From contig DATANR010000473.1 in the NCBI GenBank assembly GCA_036266155.1, forward strand, positions 1 to 42,620: 42,620 bases of DNA, given 5' to 3'. Source of the DNA: SIAJ01 sp036266155 (GTDB lineage Bacteria; Planctomycetota; Planctomycetia; Gemmatales; Gemmataceae). The notes below the pieces were generated by a model. The model was not told the origin of the DNA. It saw nothing but the letters and a program-made list of their open reading frames with translations, and did no database searches. A program made the translations under genes and the position numbers. Numbering within the stretch: position 1 is the first letter of the stretch; each line of letters begins with the position of its first letter. Below, in pieces: positions 9,611-18,199 of this stretch.

Positions 9611-9913
9611 TCAGACCGCGACGCGTGCTTGCAGCTTCTTCCGCACGCCATAACCCAACGCCATTCCAGCGCCGACCAGGGCCGTCAGCATCGACGCCGG
9701 TTCCGGCGTTTGCACCGACGGGCCGGGTGGCGGTTCCGGCGCGGACGGCTCGCCGAGGCCGCCGGCGGTCGGCGGCTTGAAGGGGTCGGGCGGCACGCTT
9801 TGCACTTTGACGGGCGGTTGGCCGACGTTCGGCGGGAAATAGGCGAGGCTGACAGTTGGGGCGACGAGGGCCCCGGCGAGGGCGGCGGCCCAGGCCAGAC
9901 GGGAACGGGTCAT
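9611..9913 (-). CDS. small PEP-CTERM sorting domain protein
   Basis: The 100-residue product has a signal peptide (1-24, ending SLA), a short proline-rich middle (25-68) and a classic PEP-CTERM tail: P-E-P at 70-72, a hydrophobic helix at about 73-90, and R-K-K at 91-93. PEP-CTERM tails are recognised by exosortases, which cleave and presumably anchor or release the protein at the surface. No exosortase is in the window. Start chosen at 9913 because AGGAG lies six to seven bases upstream; a longer frame reaching 10270 would lose the signal peptide. The mature part is so short (about 45 residues) that it is probably a small exported polypeptide of unknown role. It is divergent from the BBP7 gene. 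Confidence 0.8.
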   Translation of the reverse strand: MTRSRLAWAAALAGALVAPTVSLAYFPPNVGQPPVKVQSVPPDPFKPPTAGGLGEPSAPEPPPGPSVQTPEPASMLTALVGAGMALGYGVRKKLQARVAV

Positions 9914-10259
9914 GGAGCACTCCTGATCGCCCCGCCGAGCCACACGCTTCCTTGCTGGGGCACTTTTCTGATCGTCCGACTCGCCGGCCTCAATCAACGG
10001 ATTGCCCGATTGAGAGGAGAATTGCTGAAGGTCGTCTGACTTGCGCGCCGGACATGCCGAATGCACGGCCGACGCGGACCGTGCCGCCGCCCGCCGCCCG
10101 GGCTTCGCCAGATTACCGATCTTCCCATGCGATTGGCCGATTCCCGGCGTCGAAGGAGAAAAGGCCTCGCCATGGATTGGTCGGGCCTGGAGTCGCGCTT
10201 TGCCGGCGGCCTGGGTCGCGCGAGGTGATGGAACGAGGCAGTTGCCCGGAGGGCGGACG
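9914..10259. other. divergent intergenic region
   Basis: This 346-base stretch separates the PEP-CTERM gene (minus) and the BBP7 gene (plus) and must hold both promoters. The AGGAG of the PEP-CTERM gene lies at its left end and a GGAGGGCGG run, the probable ribosome site of the BBP7 gene, at its right end. I see no convincing small gene or strong -35/-10 pair. Confidence 0.4.
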
Positions 10260-11678
10260 ATGAAACGCATGTTGTTGGGCCTTGGTTACACGCTGGCCAC
10301 GGGCGCCGGCCTCTTCGCCCAGGACGGTTCACCCTCCGCTCGTTTACGATCCAGCGAGTCGCCGGCGGCAACGATTCGCGCCCAGGCGCCCGAGATCAGC
10401 CCGGCCTCCGCTTTTGACATCCCGAAGCCGATCCCCAAGAGCACGGCCGAAGCGCCGCCGGCAACGTTGCCGGTGCCGCCCACCCTGAGTCCGAACCCGA
10501 CCATTCCGCCGACGCCCGCGGGACCGATCCCGCCCGGCTCGATCATCATCGATCCCCCCGGTACGCCGATTCCGAACTACAACGGTGTCCCCATCCCCGG
10601 CCTCATTCCACCGGCGCCGGAAGTGTCCAATTGGTACACCGCCGCCGAAGCGCTCGTGTGGTGGATGAAGAGCTACAGTGTTCCGCCGCTCGTGACGGTC
10701 GGGCCCGCTTTTTCAGGCGCTAACCTGTCCGTGAAGGGCGTGACCTCCGTGTTTGGAGCCGACTCGGTCGATCAGAACCCGCGGTACGGCGGCCGACTGA
10801 CGCTCGGCTACTGGCTGACGCCATGCTGGGCCGTTGAGGCGAACGCCTTCTACATTCGCCCGTCATCGCATGGCTTCACGGCGACCTCTGCCGAAACGCC
10901 GAGCGCCGATCTCGCTCGTCCGTTCTTTAGTCTGAATCAAGGGGTCGAATCGTCGGAGATCATCGGCCGGCCCGGCGTCGCGAGCGGCTACGTCAACATC
11001 ACGACCAAGAGCAACTTCTACGGCGCGGAAATCAATGGCCGTAACAAGTACTGGCAGGACGGGAACAACCGCATCGACCTGCTCGGCGGCGTGCGCTACT
11101 TGCATCTGGACGAGCAGCTCATCATCAATGAAAGCTCGAAGGGCCTGGCCGGCGCCGGGACGCTCGCGGGCGTCGAGCGCTCGTTGACCGACAGCTTCCA
11201 GACCAAGAATCGCTTCCTCGGTGTCCAGGTCGGTGCGATCTTCGAGCATGTCGAAGGGCCGTGGAAATTCGACCTGCGGGCGAAACTCGCGGCCGGCATG
11301 ACGCGCGAGACGACCGACATCCAGGGCGCCATCGTTCCGATCGCGGGCGGTTCGCCGCCAAACCTGCCGGGTGGGCTGTTGGCGCTCAATAGCAACATCG
11401 GATCGGCGACGCGGCAGAAGTTTGGACTCGTCCCGGAAATCGGAATCAACGTCTCCTACGATGTGACATCGCATTTGCAGGTCTTTGGCGGCTATAGCTT
11501 CCTGTACTGGACCGGCGTGAATCGTCCTGGCCCGCAGATCGATCGCGTACTCGACGAGAGCCGCATCCCCGACTTCAAGCCGACGAAGGCGACGACCACG
11601 ATCCGGCCGATCAATCCGGGTGCTTCCGAAAGCCTGTGGGCACAGGGCGTTAACTTCGGTCTGATTTACAAGTGGTGA
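10260..11678 (+). CDS. BBP7-family outer-membrane beta-barrel protein
   Basis: The start is placed at ATG 10260 (MKRMLLGLG), preceded by GGAGGGCGG, rather than at a longer in-frame start near 10041, because this gives a proper signal peptide (residues 1-21, ending LFA). The 472-residue product then has a proline-rich linker (about residues 60-120) and from about residue 128 a domain typical of putative beta-barrel porin 7: W-Y-x-x-A-E-A-L-V-W-W-M-K, R-Y-G-G-R-L-T-L-G-Y-W-L, and amphipathic strands with V-E-A-N-A-F-Y, followed by G-G-V-R-Y-L-H-L and W-K-F-D-L-R-A-K-L-A-A-G. It ends in an aromatic residue context (FGLIYKW), as outer-membrane barrels do. BBP7 proteins are abundant in planctomycetes. 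The cargo, if any, is unknown. Confidence 0.85.
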   Translation: MKRMLLGLGYTLATGAGLFAQDGSPSARLRSSESPAATIRAQAPEISPASAFDIPKPIPKSTAEAPPATLPVPPTLSPNPTIPPTPAGPIPPGSIIIDPPGTPIPNYNGVPIPGLIPPAPEVSNWYTAAEALVWWMKSYSVPPLVTVGPAFSGANLSVKGVTSVFGADSVDQNPRYGGRLTLGYWLTPCWAVEANAFYIRPSSHGFTATSAETPSADLARPFFSLNQGVESSEIIGRPGVASGYVNITTKSNFYGAEINGRNKYWQDGNNRIDLLGGVRYLHLDEQLIINESSKGLAGAGTLAGVERSLTDSFQTKNRFLGVQVGAIFEHVEGPWKFDLRAKLAAGMTRETTDIQGAIVPIAGGSPPNLPGGLLALNSNIGSATRQKFGLVPEIGINVSYDVTSHLQVFGGYSFLYWTGVNRPGPQIDRVLDESRIPDFKPTKATTTIRPINPGASESLWAQGVNFGLIYKW

Positions 11679-11684
11679 TTTGTT

Positions 11685-11715
11685 GCGTTTCGTTGCACAA
11701 AAAACGGCGAAACGC
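11685..11715. terminator. possible hairpin between convergent genes
   Basis: Arms GCGTTTCG (11685-11692) and CGAAACGC (11708-11715) are perfectly complementary with a 15-base A-rich loop. It lies between the ends of two convergent genes. There is no clear T run after it on either strand, so it is only a weak terminator candidate. Confidence 0.3.
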
Positions 11716-11787
11716 GTTTGGGCATGTGTGCTATGAAAGCAATGAGTCCGCTCGGCTGACGTGTTCGGCCGGGCGGACGTTCGCGTT

Positions 11788-12681
11788 TTATGGAGTCCGG
11801 CGGATCAACGTCAACTCATTACCCCGCTCGTTGTGGCGCACTTCCGTCATGAACGCCCGGATCAACAACAAGCCGCGGCCGCTGCGGCGTTCGAGGTTGA
11901 CCGGATCGGTTGGGTCGGGGAGTTTCGATACGTCGAAGCCGGGCCCTTCGTCGCGAATGATGTATGTGGCTTCGCCGGGCGCTTCGCGTGCGGTCAAGTG
12001 CACGCGCCGATCCATGTAGGGCTTTTGGTGGCGACGATCGCGTTGCAGGTCGTGATAGGCGTTGTCGTCCCGTTCCCGAAGCGCCGAATCCAGTTCCAGG
12101 TTGCCGTGGTCCATGGCGTTGAGAATCGCCTCTCGGAGCGCGACTGTCGTCTGAATCATTCCCGGCTCGTCGCCGTTCAGTCGGGTGACGTTGTCCTTGA
12201 GGAAGGAAATCAACGGCGGGATCAATGCCGGATCGTTATCGAGCACAAAATACGATTCGGTACTTTGTAATGTCCTTAATAAACGCCGGTGATCGCGCTG
12301 GCCGTGTGCCGATTCGATGACGGAGGTGAGCGTCTCGATCAAGTCCTTGGCCAACTCGCGCTTGGGAACGTAGCTGGCAGCGCCGCTCTTGAGCGCCTTG
12401 ACGGCAAGTTCCTCACTCCCGTGGGCCGTCATCAAGATGACCGGCACCAGCGGAAAACGGTTACGCACCTCCTGAACCAGCTCAAGGCCATTCATCTCGG
12501 GCATTTGCAGATCGGTCAACACCGCATCTGGATTTTCTTTCTCGATCGCCTCAAGAGCTTCGCGGCCGTTGCTCGCGTAAATCGGTATGAGGTCGTTGCC
12601 GCCCGGAACGCCCATCTCGACCAATCGGCCGGCAAGCCGACGATCGACCATGGAATCGTCGACGATGAGCACTTTATGCAT
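11788..12681 (-). CDS. response regulator with receiver and RsbW-like HATPase domain
   Basis: The 297-residue product has a receiver domain (residues 2-120: acidic pair DD at 8-9, phospho-acceptor Asp57 in LTDLQMPEMNG, T in MTAHG, K in VPKRE) and, after a helical linker, an HATPase_c domain of the anti-sigma/RsbW type (about 165-297: REAILNAMDHGN, RDEGPGFD, RSGRGLLLI). Such proteins often act in partner-switching pathways that control sigma factors. I prefer the start at 12681 (MHKVLIVDDS), because GGGGAG lies nine bases upstream; an ATG at 12708 that overlaps the stop of the kinase gene (ATGA) is also possible and adds nine residues. Located directly after the hybrid kinase gene, it is probably its partner. 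Confidence 0.88.
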   Translation of the reverse strand: MHKVLIVDDSMVDRRLAGRLVEMGVPGGNDLIPIYASNGREALEAIEKENPDAVLTDLQMPEMNGLELVQEVRNRFPLVPVILMTAHGSEELAVKALKSGAASYVPKRELAKDLIETLTSVIESAHGQRDHRRLLRTLQSTESYFVLDNDPALIPPLISFLKDNVTRLNGDEPGMIQTTVALREAILNAMDHGNLELDSALRERDDNAYHDLQRDRRHQKPYMDRRVHLTAREAPGEATYIIRDEGPGFDVSKLPDPTDPVNLERRSGRGLLLIRAFMTEVRHNERGNELTLIRRTP

Positions 12682-12704
12682 GACTGGCAACTCCCCATCC
12701 GCGG

Positions 12705-15700
12705 TCATGGCGGGCCGCCCTTGGCGAAGACGGTCAATGGTGGCAGCAATTCCTGGAGATCACGTTGGAGCCGGTCGAACGCCGGCGGGACGACCTTTAG
12801 ACTACACGATTCGGCCTGCGATTCCAAATCTTGCGCGGCCCGATAAGCGTTCGTGGCCGCGAACGTGCCGAGCGACCCTTTGATGGTATGCGCCGTGCGG
12901 CGAACGAGCTGGGCGTCGCCGGCGGCAACGCCCGCGGCCAGTTCGCCCGACCAGTGGCCCCATTCACTCAGGAAGATTCCGGCTAGTTCGCGCAGGAGAT
13001 CAACGTCGCCGCGAACATGCGCCAGGGCCTCGTTCCAATCGATCAACTTAAGCAGGGCGCCATCCGCTGCCAGCGCGACGGTGACGGATGATTCCTTGCG
13101 CGCCAGGCGTGTGAGAACATTGAAGAGCGCATCCGGTTTCACCGGCTTCGGAATATAGGCATCCATTCCACAGGCGAGACAGCGATCCTCGTCGCCCTTC
13201 ATGGCGTGCGCCGTCATGGCCACGATCGGAAGGTGGCCGCCGGATGTCGACTCGTGTTTGCGGATTGCGGCCGTGGCTTCCAATCCATCCATCTCCGGCA
13301 TCTGTACGTCCATCAGCACAACGTCAAAGGGCGTCACGGCGCGTTCGCCGAACACTAGATCGATCGCCTCGCAGCCATTGCCCGCCACGACGACCGTGTG
13401 ACCTCGCTTCTCCAAAAGGCGCACGGCGAGCTTTTGGTTGATGGGGTTGTCCTCCGCCAGAAGTACGCGCAGTGGGCGGGTTGCGGGCCGCGGTGGTTCG
13501 ACTGGCGTCGCCGGCAACGGAGCGCCGGAACTCACATCAAGAGCTCGAATCAAAGCCCGCCAGAGGTCGGCCTGTTTCAATGGCTTGGCAAGGTAGGCCG
13601 AAAACCCAAGTTCCTGGGAGCGGCTGGCGTCACCCGGCTGTCCACCCGACGTGAGCATGAGGATTTTGACGGCGGCGGCATCCGGACGCCGGCGGATGAG
13701 CCGGGCGAGTTCAAATCCGTCGGTGCCGGGCATGTGTGCGTCGAGCAGCACAAATGTAAATGGATCCGGTCCGAGACGATCGAGTGCCGCAAGGGCGGCG
13801 GCCGCGCCGTCCGCCATGGTCGGCGCCATCTCCCATTGTTTCAGCGTTTCTTCGAGGATCCGCCGATTCGTTTCGTTATCGTCCACAACCAGGACGCGGG
13901 CGCCGCGCAGTTTTGTCGCTTCCTCTACAGTTCTGCCGGTAATCGGTTTTGCGGCCGGCCGGAATCGGGCCGTGAAATGGAACGTGCTGCCGCGACCAAT
14001 CTGGCTGGTGACCCAGATACGCCCACTCATCAGGCGCACCAGTCTCGTTGAAATGGCAAGGCCCAGGCCCGTGCCGCCATAGCGCCGCGTCATGGAACTG
14101 TCGGCTTGCGTGAACGCTTCAAAGATGACCGACTGCTTTTCCGCCGGGATGCCGATCCCCGTGTCGCGGACAGCAAAGTGCAGGAAGATATCGTTGGTGG
14201 TGTTGTCCGATACGCGATCGACTTCGACGACGACCTCGCCTTCCTCGGTGAATTTGACGGCGTTGCCCACGAGGTTCGTCACGATCTGGCGCAGACGATT
14301 TGGATCGCCGGTAAGGTTGTCTGGAACATCCGCAGCCACCTGGAAGGCCAGCTCCAAACCCTTCTGGTATGCTCGCAACGACAGCGTCGTTAGCGTGTCC
14401 GCGAGCGAGTCGCGCAGCGAGAAATCGGTTTCTTCCAGATCGAGCCGGCCGGCCTCGATCTTGGAGAAGTCGAGAATGTCGTTGATCAATCCAAGCAAGG
14501 CGTCAGCCGACTTGCGCACCATGTCGAGATAGTCGCGCTGGTCCGGGGCCAGCTCGGTATCCGACAGCAGTTCCGCCATGCCGATGATGGCGTTCATCGG
14601 CGTGCGGATTTCGTGGCTCATGTTGGCGAGGAATTCGCTCTTCGCCTGGTTGGCCGCCTCGGCCGCCATTTTCGCGCGATGAAGTTCGGCCTCAGCCCGC
14701 TTACGTTCGGTAATATTGCGGAAGGCGACGACGCCGCCGTTCTGCGCGCCGGATTGATCACATAATGGGCGACCGTTGATGCTGATCCAGACGCCTTCGG
14801 GCTTGCGTGGGTTGCGGATGATCAATTCGCAATCCGCGACCGATTCGCCGCGCATGGCGCGGGCGAGCGGCAACTCTTCTGGCGGGCACAGCGTGACCCC
14901 GTCCGGTCGAAATACGCCATACCGATCGCTCCATTCGCCGACGGGTGCTTCAAGTGCGCCGATTCCCAGTATGCGTTCGGCCTCGGCATTGAAGTGAATG
15001 AATTTGCCATCACGATCCGCGACGACGATGCCGTCGGTGAGACTAAGCAAAATGGAATTGATAAGCCGATGCGCATTCTCGGCCGTGTCCTTGGCGTGAC
15101 GCAACTCCTCCTCGGCGGCCTTGCGCGCCGTCAGATTGGTATGCGAACCCGACATGCGGTACGGCCGCCCTTCGCCGTCGCGGAGCGCGGCGCCACGCGC
15201 CAGGATCCAGCGATAGCTTCCATCCTTGTGACGCAGGCGGTGCTCGAGTTCGTAGACGGGTGAGTTTCCCGACAAATAGGCGTCGATTGTTGCTGTCGCC
15301 CGTTCGACGTCATCGGGATGCAGGCGCGACGCCCATTCGTTGAACATGCCCGCGATTTCATGATCGGCATATCCGATCATCTCCTTCCAGCGCGGCGAAA
15401 AATAGACCTCGTTGGTCACGAGGTCCCAGTCCCACAGCCCGTCGCCCGATCCTTGAACCGCCAGTTCGAAGCGTTCGCGACTGCGGAGCGCTTCTTCTTC
15501 GGCACGCCAGCGTTGGGCCAGTTCCGCGGCGAAGCGATGATTCACGCGGCCCAGATCCTCTAGGGCCATGACAAGTTCGTCTGCCAGTCGGGCCGAGGTT
15601 GCGCGAATCGAGTGCTTCTCACCGCCAAGTTCGACTACCTGCTCGCTCGGCTTTGGTCCGGCTGGCCGTGCGAGAATGCGGCGTACGCGTCGCCCGAGTT

Positions 15701-16001
15701 CGGCCGGATCGAGATCGAACGGGATGATCCCCGCCGCTCCCGCCGCAAGACCGCGGAGAACGTTCGCGGGATCGATCCGGTCGACCCAGACGACGACGGG
15801 CGGACAGGCGGAATCGACAAGTCCGCGACAGAACTCGAAATTCTCATCACTTGAGTTCAAAGCGCAGACTACCACATCGAAACCCGGCGAAAGCTGCTTG
15901 AGTCGAGGGGTTGTGGACGTTTCGAATCCGGCAGCATCGAACGAGGCGGCCACGTGAGCGCAGTGGGCGGGGTCGTTGGCAACAACGAGAATCTTGGGCA
16001 T
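12705..16001 (-). CDS. hybrid sensor histidine kinase (pseudo-REC, two PAS, HisKA-HATPase, two REC, HPt)
   Basis: The 1098-residue product contains, in order: a receiver-like domain (1-112) in which the phospho-acceptor region reads VVVCALNSSD and lacks the Asp; a coil; a PAS_3 domain (178-295, GLWDWDLVTNEVYF); a second PAS (313-432, DGIVVADRDGKFIHFN); HisKA with His463 in MSHEIRTPMN; HATPase (560-680, N-box NLVGNAVKF, DTGIGIP, GGTGLGLAI); receiver 1 (701-822, Asp754); receiver 2 (843-965, Asp898); and an HPt domain (985-1075, His1038 in RTAHTIKGS). This is a complete BarA/ArcB-like phosphorelay in one chain. No membrane segment is seen, so it is a cytoplasmic sensor. Start at 16001 is chosen because it opens the receiver fold and follows the upstream gene by 14 bases; the longer 16091 start would overlap that gene. 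Confidence 0.92.
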   Translation of the reverse strand: MPKILVVANDPAHCAHVAASFDAAGFETSTTPRLKQLSPGFDVVVCALNSSDENFEFCRGLVDSACPPVVVWVDRIDPANVLRGLAAGAAGIIPFDLDPAELGRRVRRILARPAGPKPSEQVVELGGEKHSIRATSARLADELVMALEDLGRVNHRFAAELAQRWRAEEEALRSRERFELAVQGSGDGLWDWDLVTNEVYFSPRWKEMIGYADHEIAGMFNEWASRLHPDDVERATATIDAYLSGNSPVYELEHRLRHKDGSYRWILARGAALRDGEGRPYRMSGSHTNLTARKAAEEELRHAKDTAENAHRLINSILLSLTDGIVVADRDGKFIHFNAEAERILGIGALEAPVGEWSDRYGVFRPDGVTLCPPEELPLARAMRGESVADCELIIRNPRKPEGVWISINGRPLCDQSGAQNGGVVAFRNITERKRAEAELHRAKMAAEAANQAKSEFLANMSHEIRTPMNAIIGMAELLSDTELAPDQRDYLDMVRKSADALLGLINDILDFSKIEAGRLDLEETDFSLRDSLADTLTTLSLRAYQKGLELAFQVAADVPDNLTGDPNRLRQIVTNLVGNAVKFTEEGEVVVEVDRVSDNTTNDIFLHFAVRDTGIGIPAEKQSVIFEAFTQADSSMTRRYGGTGLGLAISTRLVRLMSGRIWVTSQIGRGSTFHFTARFRPAAKPITGRTVEEATKLRGARVLVVDDNETNRRILEETLKQWEMAPTMADGAAAALAALDRLGPDPFTFVLLDAHMPGTDGFELARLIRRRPDAAAVKILMLTSGGQPGDASRSQELGFSAYLAKPLKQADLWRALIRALDVSSGAPLPATPVEPPRPATRPLRVLLAEDNPINQKLAVRLLEKRGHTVVVAGNGCEAIDLVFGERAVTPFDVVLMDVQMPEMDGLEATAAIRKHESTSGGHLPIVAMTAHAMKGDEDRCLACGMDAYIPKPVKPDALFNVLTRLARKESSVTVALAADGALLKLIDWNEALAHVRGDVDLLRELAGIFLSEWGHWSGELAAGVAAGDAQLVRRTAHTIKGSLGTFAATNAYRAAQDLESQAESCSLKVVPPAFDRLQRDLQELLPPLTVFAKGGPP

Positions 16002-16015
16002 GAACAGCTCGCCGC

Positions 16016-16516
16016 CTATTCGGACAGGATGGGTTCGCGAATCTCCTCGATGGCCGGCACCAATTTGTGCCGCATGATTTGCCGGGCACAACTATTCCAG
16101 CGGAGCAGGGCGTCTTCGTTGCCGAACGAGCCAAGCTCCTCGGCCCGTTCGTACCAGCGCATCGCCTGTCGATAGAGATCATACGCAACCGTTTGCGAAC
16201 CCGACGTCTGCCCCGCGAGCCGCGCGTTCGCACGTCGTTCGCAAATGATGCCGGCGTAGTAAGAGCGATCGTACTCACTGTCGAGCCGAGGAATCACTTC
16301 CTGAGCCCGCCGCACACTGTCCGCGGCCGCGTGCGGAAACTGATCGGTCAGCGCCAACAGCAAGGTGACCAGGGCCTGGCGATTCTCCGGCGCGATCGCC
16401 AGCACATCGAGGCAGATGCTCTCCGCCTCTTCGGGTTCGTTGAGCAGCCGATATCGCTCGGCCTTTTCGAGCGAGCGGCCGATGGCTTCGGGGCTTAGGG
16501 TCTTGAGGTCGAACAT
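16016..16516 (-). CDS. TPR-like small protein upstream of the hybrid kinase
   Basis: This 166-residue protein is helical, without signal peptide or membrane segment. Residues 10-55 have a tetratricopeptide-like pattern (A-E-R-Y-R-L-L-N-E-P-E-E-A-E-S-I-C, then A-L-V-T-L-L-L-A-L), and a second helical pair with W-Y-E-R-A-E-E-L-G occurs near residue 120-132. It is followed after 14 bases by the hybrid kinase gene, so it is the first gene of a three-gene signalling operon. I infer a protein-binding accessory of the phosphorelay; no named family is recognised with certainty. Confidence 0.7.
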   Translation of the reverse strand: MFDLKTLSPEAIGRSLEKAERYRLLNEPEEAESICLDVLAIAPENRQALVTLLLALTDQFPHAAADSVRRAQEVIPRLDSEYDRSYYAGIICERRANARLAGQTSGSQTVAYDLYRQAMRWYERAEELGSFGNEDALLRWNSCARQIMRHKLVPAIEEIREPILSE

Positions 16517-16802
16517 GGGTTGGGAGAGTTACTTAGGAGAGGGTTGACGAAGCCAAGCAAGCCCGCTTTCCAGTGGAATGGATTACACCCGATGGCGGGC
16601 GCGAACGCAAATATCTTTTCCGCGTGCGGCATTTTGAGACATTTTGTCCACCAAGATGAGCTGGTTGCTTACACTGACGTTCAGCTGACAAAGCCCGTTG
16701 ATGCACTTCGTCTTGGTCCGCCGGCTCGGTCACACAACGGACTTTTGCTCTCCTATATTTCCGAGTCTCTCGAAAGGTAAGCGCGGAATTACTCGATTGG
16801 GT
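16517..16802. other. intergenic region before the signalling operon
   Basis: These 286 bases lie between the start of the TPR-like gene and the end of the DUF4926 gene, both on the minus strand. It should contain the promoter of the signalling operon. I see no gene and no clear terminator in it. Confidence 0.35.
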
Positions 16803-17036
16803 TCAGACTGCCCCGGCGCGGAGCCGCAGCGACTCTCCACGTGTGTGTAGGGCGACCAGTTGCTCAGCCCGAAGGATGTGGATGGCGTAAATGGAACCAT
16901 CGGGATCGCAGAACTCGACTTCGAACGCATCCGGGCGTAATTCCTCCACAACCGCTCCAACTTCTCCGGCCGCCAGGCCCAAATTCGGCACGTCCGCCAC
17001 CACGGCCACCGCATCGAGTAGTTTGATCTTGAGCAT
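16803..17036 (-). CDS. DUF4926 family small protein
   Basis: The 77-residue product fits DUF4926: a start L-D-A-V-A-V-V-A-D-V-P, then G-L-A-A-G-E-V-G-A-V-V-E-E, E-V-E-F-C-D-P-D-G, and a final L-R-A-E-Q-L-V-A-L. Proteins of this family are about 60-80 residues, have an SH3-like beta fold and often lie next to partner genes of mobile or toxin-antitoxin-like character, but no partner is recognised here. The next gene upstream on the same strand ends at 17093. The ribosome site is weak. Confidence 0.7.
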   Translation of the reverse strand: MLKIKLLDAVAVVADVPNLGLAAGEVGAVVEELRPDAFEVEFCDPDGSIYAIHILRAEQLVALHTRGESLRLRAGAV

Positions 17037-17092
17037 TGTCGATGAAAGAACATAGTGACACTAACAAAAAAACAGGTAATAAATTACGCTAC

Positions 17093-17971
17093 CTATTCCC
17101 AAGCCACCGAACTCAGCTGATCCTTACTCAATGCCTCACTTAAGGTCAGCAAGTAACCAACTACTTCGACGATGGGAAGGCAAAAGAGCGAAGCCAGAAG
17201 TCTAAAATGTTTGCCGAGTTTCGCGTCTGCACTCATCTCTCTGTACATGCGGGGCGCATATACGATATCGCCCCCCCAACTCGGGTGAACAACGTCGCAA
17301 AGCACAGTGTATGAGAATTGGATTTGTCCCTTAGCATGCAACCGCCCGAGGTTGAACAGCGTTTGGTCCAATACTCCTATCAGATCACTCAAATCGGGAA
17401 TTCTCTCGCCTTTCGGCCGACTCCACTGTCCGGAAGCTAGTAGTTGCTTCATACCACCGGATAGCAGTTTGTCCCAATCGAATCGCGAACCGAGCGACAG
17501 GCGCTGGATATCCTTCGTGAACTGAATCACGTCTTCCTTTTTGACGGCTCGGTTTGCTTTCCATGGAACCTTGGAGGAAAAATACTCGAGCAAGGCGACA
17601 TGCTCCAGGATAGCCCGAGACCCAAGTGCGGCTCCATATGCGTTGGCCGAGTTGCAAGAGTCAAACAGAATTCTCAGCGAGTCTCGGACTTTCAATAGGG
17701 TGCGGAGTACAATCCGCCCCCAATGTAAGTTAACCCAGTTAACATAAAGTTCTTCCATTGGGCGAGTTCGATTTTTCATCTCCTCTTCAAGTAACGGCAG
17801 CGTCTTGGAGGCGAGTTCCGTTGCTTTTGCGGCAGCCAAAGCATCAATGGATTCCGAAAACGCCTCTAGTGCCATCCAGAGCTGGCGAGCAGGGGCTTCG
17901 GCTTCCCATAGCCCTTTGAACTCACCCGAAAACGCTGCGGAATCCGTGTCCATCTGTCGACATCCAGACAT
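17093..17971 (-). CDS. hypothetical protein, helical, 292 residues
   Basis: I do not recognise this protein. It is mostly helical with a soluble N-terminal half and a cluster G-S-R-A-I-L-E-H-V-A-L-L-E-Y near residues 138-151, which recalls DUF5677-type proteins of unknown function that carry a conserved R-x-x-x-E/H pattern. Another conserved-looking block is S-Y-T-V-L-C-D-V-V-H-P-S-W-G-G near 220-234. The C-terminus (about 255-280) is hydrophobic and could be one membrane helix. Codon use is visibly less GC-biased than in the flanking genes, which suggests acquisition by transfer. The first ATG (17971) is used; MDTDSA at 17953 is an alternative, and neither has a clear ribosome site. Confidence 0.6.
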   Translation of the reverse strand: MSGCRQMDTDSAAFSGEFKGLWEAEAPARQLWMALEAFSESIDALAAAKATELASKTLPLLEEEMKNRTRPMEELYVNWVNLHWGRIVLRTLLKVRDSLRILFDSCNSANAYGAALGSRAILEHVALLEYFSSKVPWKANRAVKKEDVIQFTKDIQRLSLGSRFDWDKLLSGGMKQLLASGQWSRPKGERIPDLSDLIGVLDQTLFNLGRLHAKGQIQFSYTVLCDVVHPSWGGDIVYAPRMYREMSADAKLGKHFRLLASLFCLPIVEVVGYLLTLSEALSKDQLSSVAWE

Positions 17972-18069
17972 TGTGAGTGTTTAGGCAATATATTGGGGCC
18001 AGCGGGGAGGATTCTGGCGCCCGGTGTGGCATACCGAGCGCCAGAATTGTTACGACGTCAGGCTCCGAT

Positions 18070-18174
18070 TCAGCGGCACCCGCCGCAGCCTCCAACCAGC
18101 AGCGATAGGACGAGGAGAAACAGAACCACCCCTCCGCACCCACTGCCATCGTCGCAAAAGCAACTACAGCCCAT
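18070..18174 (-). CDS. 34-residue Cys/Gly-rich single-helix membrane microprotein
   Basis: On the minus strand ATG 18174 opens a 34-codon frame ending with TGA at 18070-18072. The product has Cys at positions 3, 5, 7, 13, 30 and 33, a DDGSG turn at 8-12, and an uninterrupted hydrophobic helix VVLFLLVLSLLV at 16-27, ending GGCGGCR. CGGAG is seven bases before the ATG. Six cysteines in 34 residues on both sides of a membrane helix are unlikely in a random frame. It is not similar to anything I can name; Gly-rich one-helix microproteins exist in several phyla. It could be co-transcribed with the 292-residue gene 98 bases downstream. A hairpin (18184-18199) overlaps the ribosome site. Confidence 0.5.
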   Translation of the reverse strand: MGCSCFCDDGSGCGGVVLFLLVLSLLVGGCGGCR

Positions 18175-18183
18175 TTCGAGGCT

Positions 18184-18199
18184 CCGTTATTGATAACGG
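18184..18199 (-). promoter_or_regulatory. hairpin overlapping the microprotein ribosome site
   Basis: The bases CCGTTATTGATAACGG form a perfect 7-base stem with a TG turn (or 6 bases with a TTGA loop). On the minus strand its 3' arm ends in the GG of the CGGAG ribosome site of the 34-codon gene, so folding would partly hide the site. This could reduce translation, but no ligand or partner is visible. Confidence 0.35.
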
